Source of the DNA: Syngnathus acus
Taxonomy: Eukaryota > Chordata > Actinopteri > Syngnathiformes > Syngnathidae
Assembly (NCBI RefSeq): GCF_901709675.1
Contig: NC_051097.1
Location: 5,001 to 69,000 of the forward strand
DNA length: 64,000 nt
Direction of reading: 5' to 3'
This document shows, one piece after another, positions 24,158 to 34,072 of this stretch. The notes below the pieces were generated by a model. It saw only the letters and a list, made by a program, of their open reading frames with translations. It was not told the DNA's origin and made no database searches. Each line of letters begins with the position of its first letter. Within the stretch, counting starts at the first letter, position 1. The position numbers and the translations under genes are program-made.

Positions 24158-24617
24158 TTATTTTCCAATCTTTGCATTTTAGTTCATGTCGGGGTAGGGA
24201 CTTTCGCTTACTATCTAAATTTCCCATGGTTTATTTTTCTAAATTTTGGAGTTGGTAGTTTGAATGGCACCTACAGTGTCCTAAAACCAACTTTATTCAC
24301 AGGACAGTGGTTAAATATTCGATGTGTGGTAAGTCTCCTTTCACCTCCCCGAAGGGAGCGGAGAGTTTTTGCCTCTGCACCCACACAAAGCCACTGTTTA
24401 CAATCCTGTGTGTTTATATAGAGGAGCGCTCAAATGAGATCACTCTCAGTCAAACCGTACACAAGCATACCACGCGCGTTTTTTAATAACAGAGGAGTCC
24501 GCACTCCCGCTGCGGAATTTAACTAACGTAAAAAGTTAGGGGGCTCCACACCGCCCCTGCGGAATTTAACTGTTTCTAATTGCACTTGATAGGGTCTAGA
24601 ATTCTCAAGGTCTTTAA

Positions 24618-24689
24618 GTGACTTCTTGTCACTGCTCGTTTTAAGTGACCTCTTGTCACAGCTCATTCATTTAGGTGACCTCTTGTCAC
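24618..24689 (-). repeat. three tandem hairpins in the ERV leader
   Basis: Three GTGAC(C/T)TCTTGTCAC inverted repeats at 24618-24632, 24645-24659 and 24675-24689 are spaced 27 and 30 bp. Each can form a 5-bp stem with a 5-nt loop. They lie between primer site and gag, where retroviral RNA packaging and dimerisation signals occur. That role is inferred. Confidence 0.7.
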
Positions 24690-24886
24690 TGCTCATTCAT
24701 TCCTTTTTAGTAGAATTAATATTCCTACTCACGGTCTGCTGATTCTCCTCCTCGGAAGATCTCGTCAAACCTCCCGGTGTCCAGCCGGACTGATCGAGAC
24801 AGTCCCGTCAAAGGGCTTTTGTTTACCTCGGCCGAGGATTTTCGCCTGCGTCGAAGAGTCCGCTGGAACCGCCAGGTGTGTCGAGA

Positions 24887-24904
24887 CCCCGGAACGAGCC
24901 CCCA
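24887..24904 (-). other. ERV primer binding site (tRNA-Pro-like)
   Basis: On the minus strand TGGGGGCTCGTTCCGGGG lies 5 nt downstream of the 5' LTR. It matches the tRNA-Pro primer site used by many gammaretroviruses apart from an extra T and its last bases. This fixes both class and orientation. Confidence 0.8.
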
Positions 24905-24909
24905 ATTTC

Positions 24910-25665
24910 TGTTAGGTTTTTTCGCTGACCGAACAAATTTCAAGAGAAGAGCAACAGCAAACAAACCACAAGTGAGACAGAATATTAAGTCTTTTCTCGC
25001 GAGGAGTGCAGTACAGATAGCTTCACAACAATCTCACTACACTAAATATCTGTATGCACTCCCGCTCTTTTTATTGGGATTTGCCCTACCCACAAATCGT
25101 GAGACAAAAGCCCCTAAAAGAGGAGGGGGAACGCATGTGGGCTTTGCCTCGTAAGGAAGAAATCACTAGGTGTTTACATACTGATAAGAACATGTGGGAA
25201 GAGGAATTTGAGTGGCCTGGATAGAGAAGAAAACCTTTGACCTCTAGTCAAAACATAGCAAGGGATGCTTTACGACATTGTGTAGAATGGGACAAGCTAG
25301 GTTATTTATTACTGGATACATACATTCCGACATAATCCTACGATTAAGATAGTTTGGAAAACCCTGACAATGATGGTCACTTGTAGGTTCATCTGAGGTG
25401 CAAGACAGCAATGAGGCATGTTGTTTAACAAAGTGGTCTTTGTTAGAAAGGAACTGTCTCGGTAGATGTCTTCTTTTTGCTGAGTTGTCAGCTGGTCCTG
25501 TCTGACCCAGCTGTAACCTCTCTCCTGACCCAGCCGTAACTTTTCTCTTCTGTGGTACATCATAAAAACAGCAAGGCCAAACAGCAAGCATATATTGCAG
25601 TAATACTGCGGTAAAGCATTGATTAGAGAACGCATGATAACATATATATATACATTTTTCTAACA
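24910..25665 (-). repeat. ERV 5' LTR (756 bp)
   Basis: It has the same length and apparently the same sequence as the LTR at 17577-18332. The U3 side is at 25665 and the primer site lies 5 nt beyond its 24910 end. The satellite resumes immediately after 25665 in mid-monomer. Confidence 0.95.
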
Positions 25666-28600
25666 GTTTTATAAGCATTTTTAGTTTTATTGCTTAAATC
25701 GCATTTTCTCGACGAGCTGAGCACGTTTTCTGGATGGTGCCTCTCCCGTCACTCTGGTTAGGTTGGCAAAGTAAAAAGCGCTCTTGGGTGCTTCAGAGTG
25801 CCGAGTTTATCACTGCACATGAAGAAATGACCACCTGCAACGTTTGGTTTATGTTTTATGAGCATTTGTAATTGTATTGCTTAGAGCGCATTTTCTCGAC
25901 GAGCTGAGCACGTTTTCTAGTAAAAAGCGCTCTTGGGTGCTTCAGAGTGCCGAGTTTATCACTGCGCATGAAGAAATGACCACCTGCAACGTTTGGTTTA
26001 TGTTTTATAAGCATTTTTAATTTTATTGCTTAAATCGCATTTTCTCGTCGAGCTGAGCACGTTTTCTGGATGGTGGCTCTCCCGTCACTCTGGTTAGGTT
26101 GGCATAGTAAAAAGCGCTCTTGGGGGCTTGAGAGTGCCGAGTTTATCACTGCGCATGAAGAAATGACCACCTGCAACGTTTGGTTTATGTTTTATAAGCA
26201 TTTTTAGTTTTATTGCTTAAATCGCATTTTCTCGACGAGCTGAGCACGTTTTCTGGATGGTGCCTCTCCCGTCACTCTGGTTAGGTTGGCAAAGTAAAAA
26301 GTGCTCTTGGGTGCTTCAGAGTGCCGAGTTTATCACTGCGCATGAAGAAATGACCACCTGCAACATTTGGTTTATGTTTTATAAGCATTTTTAATTGTAT
26401 TGCTTAGAGCGCATGTTCTCGACGAGCTGAGCACGTTTTCTAGTAAAAAGCGCTCTTGGGTGCTTCAGCGTGCCGAGTTTATCACTGCGCATGCAGAAAT
26501 GACCACCTGCAACGTTTGGTTTATGTTTTATAAGCATTTTTAATTTTATTGCTTAAATCGCATTTTCTCGACGAGCTGAGCACGTTTTCTGGATGGTGGC
26601 TCTCCCATCACTCTGGTTAGGTTGGCAAAGTAAAAAGTGCTCTTGGGTGCTTCAGAGTGCCGAGTTTATCACTGCGAATGAAGAAATGACCACCTGCAAC
26701 GTTTGGTTTATGTTTTATAAGCATTTTTAATTGTATTGCTTAGAGCGCATGTTCTCGACGAGCTGAGCACGTTTTCTTGTAAAAAGCGCTCTTGGGTGCT
26801 TCAGAGTGCCGAGTTTATCACTGCGCATGCAGAAATGACCACCTGCAACGTTTGGTTTATGTTTTATAAGCATTTTTTGTTTTATTGCTTAAATCGCATT
26901 TTCTCGACGAGCTGAGCACGTTTTCTGGATGGTGCCTCTCCCGTCACTCTGGTTAGGTTGGCATAGTAAAAAGCGCTCTTGGGGGCTTCAGAGTGCCGAG
27001 TTTATCACTGCGCATGAAGAAATGACCACCTGCAACGTTTGGTTTATGTTTTATAAGCATTTTTAATTTTATTGCTTAAATCGCATTTTCTCGACGAGCT
27101 GAGCACGTTTTCTGGATGGTGGCTCTCCCGTCACTCTGGTTAGGTTGGCATAGTAAAAAGCGCTCTTGGGGGCTTGAGAGTGCCGAGTTTATCACTGCGC
27201 ATGAAGAAATGACCACCTGCAACGTTTGGTTTATGTTTTATAAGCATTTTTAGTTTTATTGCTTAAATCGCATTTTCTCGACGAGCTGAGCACGTTTTCT
27301 GGATGGTGCCTCTCCCGTCACTCTGGTTAGGTTGGCAAAGTAAAAAGTGCTCTTGGGTGCTTCAGAGTGCCGAGTTTATCACTGCGCATGAAGAAATGAC
27401 CACCTGCAACGTTTGGTTTATGTTTTATCAGCATTTTTAATTGTATTGCTTAGAGCGCATTTTCTCGACGAGCTGAGCACGTTTTCTAGTAAAAAGCGCT
27501 CTTGGGTGCTTCAGAGTGCCGAGTTTATCACTGCGCATGAAGAAATGACAACCTGCAACGTTTGGTTTATGTTTTATAAGCATTTTTAATTTTATTGCTT
27601 AAATCGCATTTTCTCGACGAGCTGAGCACGTTTTCTGGATGGTGGCTCTCCCGTCACTCTGGTTAGGTTGGCATAGTAAAAAGCGCTCTTGGGGGCTTCA
27701 GACTGCCGAGTTTATCACTGCGCATGAAGAAATGACCACCTGCAACGTTTGGTTTATGTTTTATAAGCATTTTTAGTTTTATTGCTTAAATCGCATTTTC
27801 TCGACGAGCTGAGCACGTTTTCTGGATGGTGCCTCTCCCGTCACTCTGGTTAGGTTGGCAAAGTAATAAGTGCTCTTGGGTGCTTCAGAGTGCCGAGTTT
27901 ATCACTGCGCATGAAGAAATGACCACCTGCAACGTTTGGTTTATGTTTTATATGCATTTTTAATTGTATTGCTTAGAGCGCATTTTCTCGACGAGCAGAG
28001 CACGTTTTCTAGTAAAAAGCGCTCTTGGGCGCTTCAGAGTGCCGAGTTTATCACTGCGCATGAATAAATGACCACCTGCAACGTTTAGTTTATGTTTTAT
28101 AAGCATTTTTAATTTTATTGCTTAAATCGCATTTTCTCGACGAGCTGAGCACGTTTTCTGGATGGTGGCTCTCCCGTCACTCTGGTTAGGTTGGCATAGT
28201 AAAAAACGCTCTTGGGGGCTTGAGAGTGCCGAGTTTATCAATGCGCATGAAGAAATGACCACATGCAACGTTTGGTTTATGTTTTATAAGCATTTTTAGT
28301 TTTATTGCTTAAATCGCATTTTCTCGACGAGCTGAGCACGTTTTCTGGATGGTGCCTCTCCCGTCACTCTGGTTAGGTTGGCAAAGTAATAAGTGCTCTT
28401 GGGTGCTTCAGAGTGCCGAGTTTATCACTGCGCATGAAGAAATGACCACCTGCAACGTTTGGTTTATGTTTTATAAGCATTTTTAATTGTATTGCTTAGA
28501 GCCCATTTTCTCGACGAGCTGAGCACGTTTTCTAGTAAAAAGCGCTCTTGGGTGCTTCAGAGTGCCGGGTTTATCACTGCGCATGAAGAAATGACCACCT

Positions 28601-29990
28601 GCAACGTTTGCTTTATGTTTTATAAGCATTTTTAGTTTTATTGCTTTAATCGCATTTTCTCGATGAGCTGAGCACGTTTTCTGGATGGTGCCTCTCCCGT
28701 CACTCTGGTTAGGTTGGCAAAGTAAAAAGTGCTCTTGGGTGCTTCAGAGTGCCGAGTTTATCACTGCGCATGAAGAAATGACCACCTGCAACGTTTGGTT
28801 TATGTTTTATAAGCATTTTTAATTGTATTGCTTAGAGCGAATTTTCTCGACGAGCTGAGCACGTTTTCTAGGAAAAGCGCTCTTGGGTGCTTCAGAGTGC
28901 CGAGTTTATCACTGCGCATGAAGAAATGACCAGCTGCAACGTTTGGTTTATGTTTTATAAGCATTTTTAATTGTATTGCTTAGAGCGCATTTTCTCGACG
29001 AGCTGAGCACGTTTTCTAGTAAAAAGCGCTCTTGGGTGCTTCGGAGTGCCGAGTTTATCACTGCGCATGAAGAAATGACCACCTGCAACGTTTAGTTTAA
29101 GTTTTATAAGCATTTTTAATTTTATTGTTTAAATCGCATTTTCTCGAAGAGCTGAGCACGTTTTCTGCATGGTGGCTCTCCCGTCACTCTGGTTAGGTTG
29201 GCATAGTAAAAAGCGCTCTTGGGGGCTTGAGAGTGCCGAGTTTATCACTGCGCATGAAGAAATGACCACCTGCAACGTTTGGTTTATGTTTTATAAGCAT
29301 TTTTAGTTTTATTGCTTAAATCGCATTTTCTCGACGAGCTGAGCACGTTTTCTGGATGGTGCCTCTCCCGTCGCTCTGGTTAGGTTGGCATAGTAAAAAG
29401 TGCTCTTGGGTGCTTCAGAGTGCCGAGTTTATCACTGCGCATGAAGAAATGACCACCTGCAACGTTTGGTTTATGTTTTATAAGCATTTTTAATTGTATT
29501 GCTTAGAGCGCATTTTCTCGACGAGCTGAGCACGTTTTCTAGTAAAAAGCGCTCTTGGGTGCTTCAGAGTGCCGAGTTTATCACTGCGCATGAAGAAATG
29601 ACCACCTGCAACGTTTGGTTTATGTTTTATAAGCATTTTTAATTTTATTGCTTAAATCACATTTTCTCGACGAGCTGAGCACGCTTTCTGGATGGTGGCT
29701 CTCCCGTCACTCTGGTTAGGTTGGCATAGTAAAAAGCGCTCTTGGGGGCTTGAGAGTGCCGGGTTTATCACTGCGCATGAAGAAATGACCACCTGCAACG
29801 TTTGGTTTATGTTTTATAAGCATTTTTAATTGTATTGCTTAGATCGCATTTATAATCATATCAATCTTTTTTTCTTGATTGTCTTCTTCGAGCTGAGCAC
29901 GTTTTCTAGTAAAAAGCGCTCTTGGGTGCTTCAGAGTGCCGAGTTTATCACTGCGCATGAACAAATGACCACCTGCAACGTTTGGTTTAT
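25666..29990 (+). repeat. satellite array 2 (187/149-bp monomers)
   Basis: This continues the same satellite after the ERV and begins in mid-monomer at GTTTTATAAGC. About 25 monomers fit. No GC-rich 108-bp block occurs here. The last monomers are more diverged. One near the end is disrupted at about 29849-29887 by a foreign T-rich stretch. The array stops in mid-monomer at GGTTTATG (29990). Confidence 0.97.
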
Positions 29991-30113
29991 GCACCCCCAA
30001 TTTCAGTATATCCGTCTACAGTGTAGTTATCTATCTTGATCTCACCCCCGTTCAATGCATGCATAATGTGAATATTTTGGCTATGCATGATCTATTGCAG
30101 GTATTGAATAGCG
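29991..30113. other. satellite-to-unique junction
   Basis: The satellite stops in mid-monomer at 29990 and unrelated AT-rich sequence begins (CACCCCCAATTTCAG). No repeat signature marks the edge. Confidence 0.6.
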
Positions 30114-30722
30114 TCATGCAAAAAAGCTTTGTACTGACGCATATAGTTGTCTGAAGGTGTAATGGCTAGCGTGGGGCGTGAGTTGATTGGTCTCAATAGT
30201 CGCACGTGACTCTGATGCGATTGGTTCCGCTGGCTCTGATGCGGTTGGCTCTGCCGGCTCTGGTATTTTAAAATGTCGTCCAGAGACATCTACTAGAGTC
30301 TGTGTTTTGAAATCAGCTTGTGTCGGCGGCTCGTTTTTTCTAATGGCTGCGGCTACGAGATCTGTTACATAAATGAAATAAATCACAAACTAATAGCATT
30401 TATATTAGCTACCATAGATGAACGGCTGACTCACCGTAGTCTGATTGTGTTAGATAAACTCCACTGAAGTTGTCGTCAAAGGGTGCATGAACATCGGCAA
30501 AAACGATGATATCTACATGACATTACATAAACATTACATCATGTTTTACAAATAACCCTAGTGTATTATAATAAACCTAATGTATTATTATTATTATTAT
30601 TATACTGATAAAATAGTAACATTACCTACCTTTAACCATCTCAAAACAATATTTGGCGCACTCCGACTCAGCTGATCAGAGCTCATGCGCTGGCTTGTCT
30701 TCTCAAAATGATCGATGGCCAT
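30114..30722 (-). CDS. three-exon gene of unknown function (140 aa)
   Basis: I do not recognise this protein. Three minus-strand segments join in one frame with consensus splice sites, all in phase 1. Exon 1 is 30722-30626 (ATG at 30722, donor GTAATG). Exon 2 is 30512-30435 (acceptor after TAG, donor GTGAGT). Exon 3 is 30361-30114 (acceptor TAACAG, stop at 30114). Introns are 113 and 72 bp, a usual size in compact fish genes; the first contains an ATT microsatellite. The protein has no obvious signal peptide or membrane segment. The second exon encodes VFADVHAPFDDNFSGVY, and the third a proline/glutamate repeat (EPAEPTASEPAEPIASES). The alternative donor GTAGGT 4 bp upstream would put a stop in the second exon. 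It could be a small host gene or a transposon ORF. The C-terminus abuts degenerate sequence. Confidence 0.5.
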
Positions 30723-30955
30723 CCGTCCCAAACTAACTTCAAACTTGGCGGAGAGAAGGCCACGCCTATGGGGTCATGTGACGCGAAAACACTCTGCTAT
30801 AGCTAATGATTGTGACGGCGCTTTAATGACTCGACTCTCGGAGACGACTACGACCCCGCAAACTCAAACTATTGAACGGACCCCACTAACTATTGAATGT
30901 CAAATTTGGTGCACCAACATCTGGCTGCTATAATACATGCCCCATACATGTTCCC

Positions 30956-31105
30956 ATCCAAGATGGCGCCAGCAAGCCAAAATGGCGCCAGCCAGACAAG
31001 ATGGCCCCCTCAGCTGGCGCCGCCTCGGCTGGCGCCATACACATTCGCATATACATTAGCATAACAATACCCCATCCAAGATGGCGTCAGCCAAGATGGC
31101 GCCGT
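30956..31105. promoter_or_regulatory. cluster of AAGATGGCGCC-type motifs
   Basis: Copies are at 30960-30970, 30979-30989 (AAAATGGCGCC), 30998-31008 (one change), 31079-31089 (one change) and 31093-31103, with further GGCGCC palindromes near 31016-31036. The core AAGATGGCG resembles the known YY1 site. The cluster lies between the minus-strand unknown gene and the plus-strand lectin exons, so it could be a shared promoter. Promoter function is inferred. Confidence 0.45.
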
Positions 31106-31296
31106 CTAGACTGGCACCAAATCCATTACCATAAACATTTGCATAACAATAGACATTAAAGCGTTATGCATTCTATATTTCACAAAGACTTAGGTTACAG
31201 TTACCGTCGATTGGAGAGTGAGTGGCAGCGACGCTTCTTTCTATACTTGCACGGTCGCGATGCGGTTTTGTGATGCATGTTTCTTGGCGCCTTCAG

Positions 31297-32135
31297 ATTC
31301 CAACTGCGGCACTGGCGAGTTCCTGTACAGGGACTCTTGCTATCACTTTGAGGGGATGAAACAAAATTGGGAGGCAGCCGAGAGGTTCTCCGAAGAATGG
31401 AACAGTCACCTGGCTAGCGTCCTCTCAAGGGACGAGGGCCAATTCTTGGCTAGTGAGCGCCAAGACAAACTGCCAATGCCCGGAATCGTTCCACAGCATT
31501 TCACAACGTTTGACAAGTTTGGATGCTTCTCTTATGCTAAAGCGCTTCTTCTGATTTCCTCAAGCTCACGCACCATATTCAGGAGGATCGCAATCTTGGG
31601 TGGGACTCAGGAAGAACATGGACAACTTTGAGTGGAGCGATGCAGCACCTACAGTAAGTGAAGCGTTTAGAGCGGTCTCCAAAAGTCGTCATTTGCCCAC
31701 AATGAAGCTGTCATATTGGAAGGACAAAGTTCCAAGTGAGGACAAAAGTCAAATTTTAGCCCAAAATTTTTTTAATGAGGAAAAGAAATCAGACTCTGAC
31801 AAGGATGGTCATCCTGCATTAACAAGGAAAAAGTTGCAGAATTATGAGAATAATATTGTTATTTAGAATTTTAAAATACTAATATATGATAAAAGTGCAG
31901 AATCTCACTTGTCAAAGTTGTAAATTTATTAGAATAAAATGACTGGAAAAGTAACTGGAAAGAAGTTAATTAATAAGCCAAACGTGCTGAAGTCACACCT
32001 GGCGTGTCTTACGCAGAGCTACATCGCATGGGTCCCAAACGGGCCGACAGGACGTGGTGACTGCTCGGAGCTGTCCCCGACTGGACAACTTGAGGACTGG
32101 CCCTGTGCTAAGTCAGCCATTCATCTGCAAAAAAG
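31297..32135 (+). pseudogene. lectin gene exons 1-3: first C-type lectin domain
   Basis: Exon 1 (31297-31452, acceptor CCTTCAG, donor GTGAGC) encodes the domain start: CGTG...YRDSCYHFEG, W in NWEAAERF, HLASV. Exon 2 (31583-31653, acceptor ATATTCAG, donor GTAAGT) encodes WVGLRKNMDNFEWSD, the WIGL core. Exon 3 (32017-32135, acceptor TTACGCAG) encodes AWVPNGPTGRGDCSEL, GQLEDWPC, and then loses frame. The expected final cysteine motif appears one frame over, consistent with about 2 nt lost near 32113-32117. Exon phases of 1, 1 and 0 join correctly for exons 1-3. The donor after exon 3 (GTCCGA) is weak. Calcium-binding EPN/QPD motifs are not evident, so sugar binding is uncertain. Confidence 0.8.
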
Positions 32136-32294
32136 GTCCGAAAATGACGACCACTCACTTTACACTTTAGTGTGCTCTTTCGTAATGATGCCTTTCGTGT
32201 CCTTCCAGCCAAGGTCCAAGAGTCTCTTATTCCTCCGCCGCCAGGTGGGCGTCCCACCCGCCAGTCGACATGTGGTCTCTTGTCGCCGGTTTGC

Positions 32295-32398
32295 CCTCAA
32301 GTGACTCGACTCTCACTTGCAGGCTGGAGTGCAAAGTGCGGCTGGTCCTCAAGTGACTCGACTCTCACTTGCAGGCTGGAGTGCAAAGTGCGGCTGGT
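32295..32398 (+). repeat. 52-bp tandem duplication of a splice acceptor
   Basis: Two direct copies (32295-32346 and 32347-32398) each carry TCTCACTTGCAG plus the first exon bases. Acceptors therefore end at 32322 and 32374. Use of the first adds 52 nt and shifts the frame. Confidence 0.9.
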
Positions 32399-32654
32399 GG
32401 CTGGAAAACCCCGCCGATGACTTCTGCTACCTGAGCCCACGCAGCCCCACCAAGACTTGGGAGGAAGCGCGAGACGACTGCCTCCACCGCGGAGGCGACC
32501 TGCTCAGCATCACCGACTCACACGAACAGGCATTCATACAAAATAGGCTGTCCGTCGGTCTGGTCGCCATCAAGGCTGTTGAATTCCCCCAACATGGGCG
32601 GAGCTCCAGACGTCTCCTGCATTTGGTCACTTGGACAATCGTTAACATTCAGGC

Positions 32655-32745
32655 ATAGGGGAAACGTAATTTCGATTTCTTTGTGTGTCTTGGCATGAAG
32701 GAATTGACAATAAAGCTTACTCTGACTCTGACTCTCTCTGATTCC
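32655..32745 (+). mobile_element. LINE family A 3' end fragment
   Basis: This short plus-strand piece of the family A 3' UTR (TAATTTCGATTTCTTTGTGTG, then AATAAAG) ends in CTCTGACTCTGA-type repeats. It is inserted in the lectin gene intron and is the only family A copy in plus orientation. Confidence 0.75.
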
Positions 32746-32783
32746 GTTGGAAATCATTTGCCTGAAACACATACAGACATATC

Positions 32784-33443
32784 CAGGGCCAGTCTTTGCT
32801 ATGGGCAATATGGGCGACCACCCAGGGCGCAATCCACGTGGGGGCGCACAAGCGCTCTCAAGAAAAGAAAAAAAATATTGCCAGTTTTCTAGCTCAGTCA
32901 GTTCCATCTCAAATCTGTTCAGTGAGCACTGGGGCGCCCTTATTGTCGCGTGATGTCAATTTGCTGCTGAGAGTCGTGTCATGTCAGGGTTCTTTTGTTC
33001 GTTTTTCGTGAGTGCGTGCGTGTATGCGTGTGTGCGTGTCAGAAGAGCAGCCCTCTCTTCTCGCCCCACCTCTCCCTTCCCGCCTCTCTGTCCCCGCCTC
33101 TCTCTCGCCTGCTCCGAGCAAGCAAGAGGGCGGCGGACGGCGATGGACAGCAGAGGCCGGAGAGGAAAAGCAAAGGGAGGGGGGTGAGGGATTCCAAGGC
33201 CACAGAACTGCTTCCAAATTAATTGTATTTCATTCATAAAAATAATACCTATCCACATGTAATCAATTGGGTTATGTGGAAAATTTAACCACAAAAAAAT
33301 AAAACATAAAAACGGACTACGTTATGGCCACAGTACCTGATGCACACATACGTGACGTGCTCAATGTTACTTAATTTTTTTTTGGGGGGGGGGGCACGAT
33401 GAATGGTTCGCCCAGGGTGCAAAAGTAGCCAGGACCGCCTCTG
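32784..33443. mobile_element. non-autonomous hAT-like DNA element
   Basis: The ends CAGGGCCAGTCTTTGCTAT and AGCCAGGACCGCCTCTG form imperfect terminal inverted repeats. The adjacent 8-mers GACATATC (32776-32783) and CACGTATC (33444-33451) match at 6 of 8 positions, as expected for an old 8-bp hAT target duplication. The interior holds GTGTGTGCG-type and CTCTCCC-rich sequence, an A-run and a G-run near 33383, and no transposase. Confidence 0.6.
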
Positions 33444-33903
33444 CACGTATCGATAAACTGAAGTTGCAGGCGCACCTGTAAGATGTGGCATACTTTTGAT
33501 GGACATTTACCTTTGATCCAAAGGTCTGTAAACATTTCTACCAAGCGTTCCCTCTCTCTGGTTGGGCGTCAAAACCAACATCACTTAAGATGGCAGCGAG
33601 TGGACTGACGGATCCCCGTTCAGTTACGTCCTCATGAACGCAGGTGGGTCCAAAACCCAATTTATGTTAATCTGCAATGTTGCGGAAGACCGGAGGAGCC
33701 GTGCTGAGCATCTTGTCATCTCCTTTCAGATGACCACGGTGACCTTTCCGGGGCATCTTGTCTTTCCCTCTTCACAAGCAACGGCCGCTGGAAGTTTGAC
33801 CATTGTCAGAAGAAGAGACGCAACATCTGCAAGAAAAGAGGTGAGACGTGACCGGCGGATTCTCACAACGTGCTGACTTGCATCTTCAGCTTTTGTCTTG
33901 CAG

Positions 33904-33936
33904 GAAACACGCCAAAACTCCCGCAGCCTCATGACG
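33904..33936 (+). pseudogene. lectin gene linker mini-exon
   Basis: A 33-nt phase 1/1 exon has acceptor TTGCAG and donor GTGAGG. It encodes the linker GNTPKLPQPHDG that joins the second C-type lectin domain to the SUEL domain. The next acceptor (TTTTGACAG, 34001-34002) is in matching phase. Confidence 0.75.
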
Positions 33937-34072
33937 GTGAGGTTCCTTGAACTGTGACTGCTAACGGTGCAAGACAAAACTTAAATGATGATGTTTTGAC
34001 AGGCTTTAAGGAGATCCTTGTCTGCAACAGCTGTTCTGCTGACCTCGTATGTGAGGGTGAGAGTCAGAAGCA

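Larger units (their letters stand above)
17577..25665 (-). mobile_element. class I endogenous retrovirus, non-autonomous
   Basis: An 8,089-bp LTR element is inserted in the satellite. Its orientation is minus: the primer binding site is next to the high-coordinate LTR and the polypurine tract next to the low-coordinate LTR. Order in transcription sense: 5' LTR (24910-25665), tRNA-Pro-like primer site, leader with three hairpins, gag remnant, LINE insertion, integrase remnant, env remnant, polypurine tract, 3' LTR (17577-18332). No intact gag, pol or env reading frame remains and no protease or reverse transcriptase was recognised. The flanks (GAAATG on the left, GTTTTATAAG on the right) show no target duplication and lack 23 bp of the monomer. 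The identical-looking LTRs imply recent movement or conversion. Confidence 0.93.
32375..33840 (+). pseudogene. lectin gene second C-type lectin domain
   Basis: The first exon (from 32375 to about 32543) encodes CGWWLENPADDFCYL, KTWEEARDDCLHRGGDLLSI and HEQAFIQ, all standard in mannose-receptor-type lectin domains. A later exon (about 33545-33653, donor GTGGGT) encodes LWLGVKTNIT, then a TAA stop at 33586-33588, then DGSEWTDGSPFSYV. The following exon (33730-33840, acceptor CTTTCAG, donor GTGAGA) encodes GDLSGASCLSLF, GRWKFDHCQKKRRNICKKR. The intron between the first two carries a LINE tail and a hAT-like element. The donor of the first exon is unclear. Apart from the stop, the domain is complete. 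Confidence 0.8.

Noticed and set aside
32956-33294. Overlapping open frames in the GT/CT-rich region
   Set aside because: Low-complexity sequence inside a hAT-like element, open in several frames on both strands.
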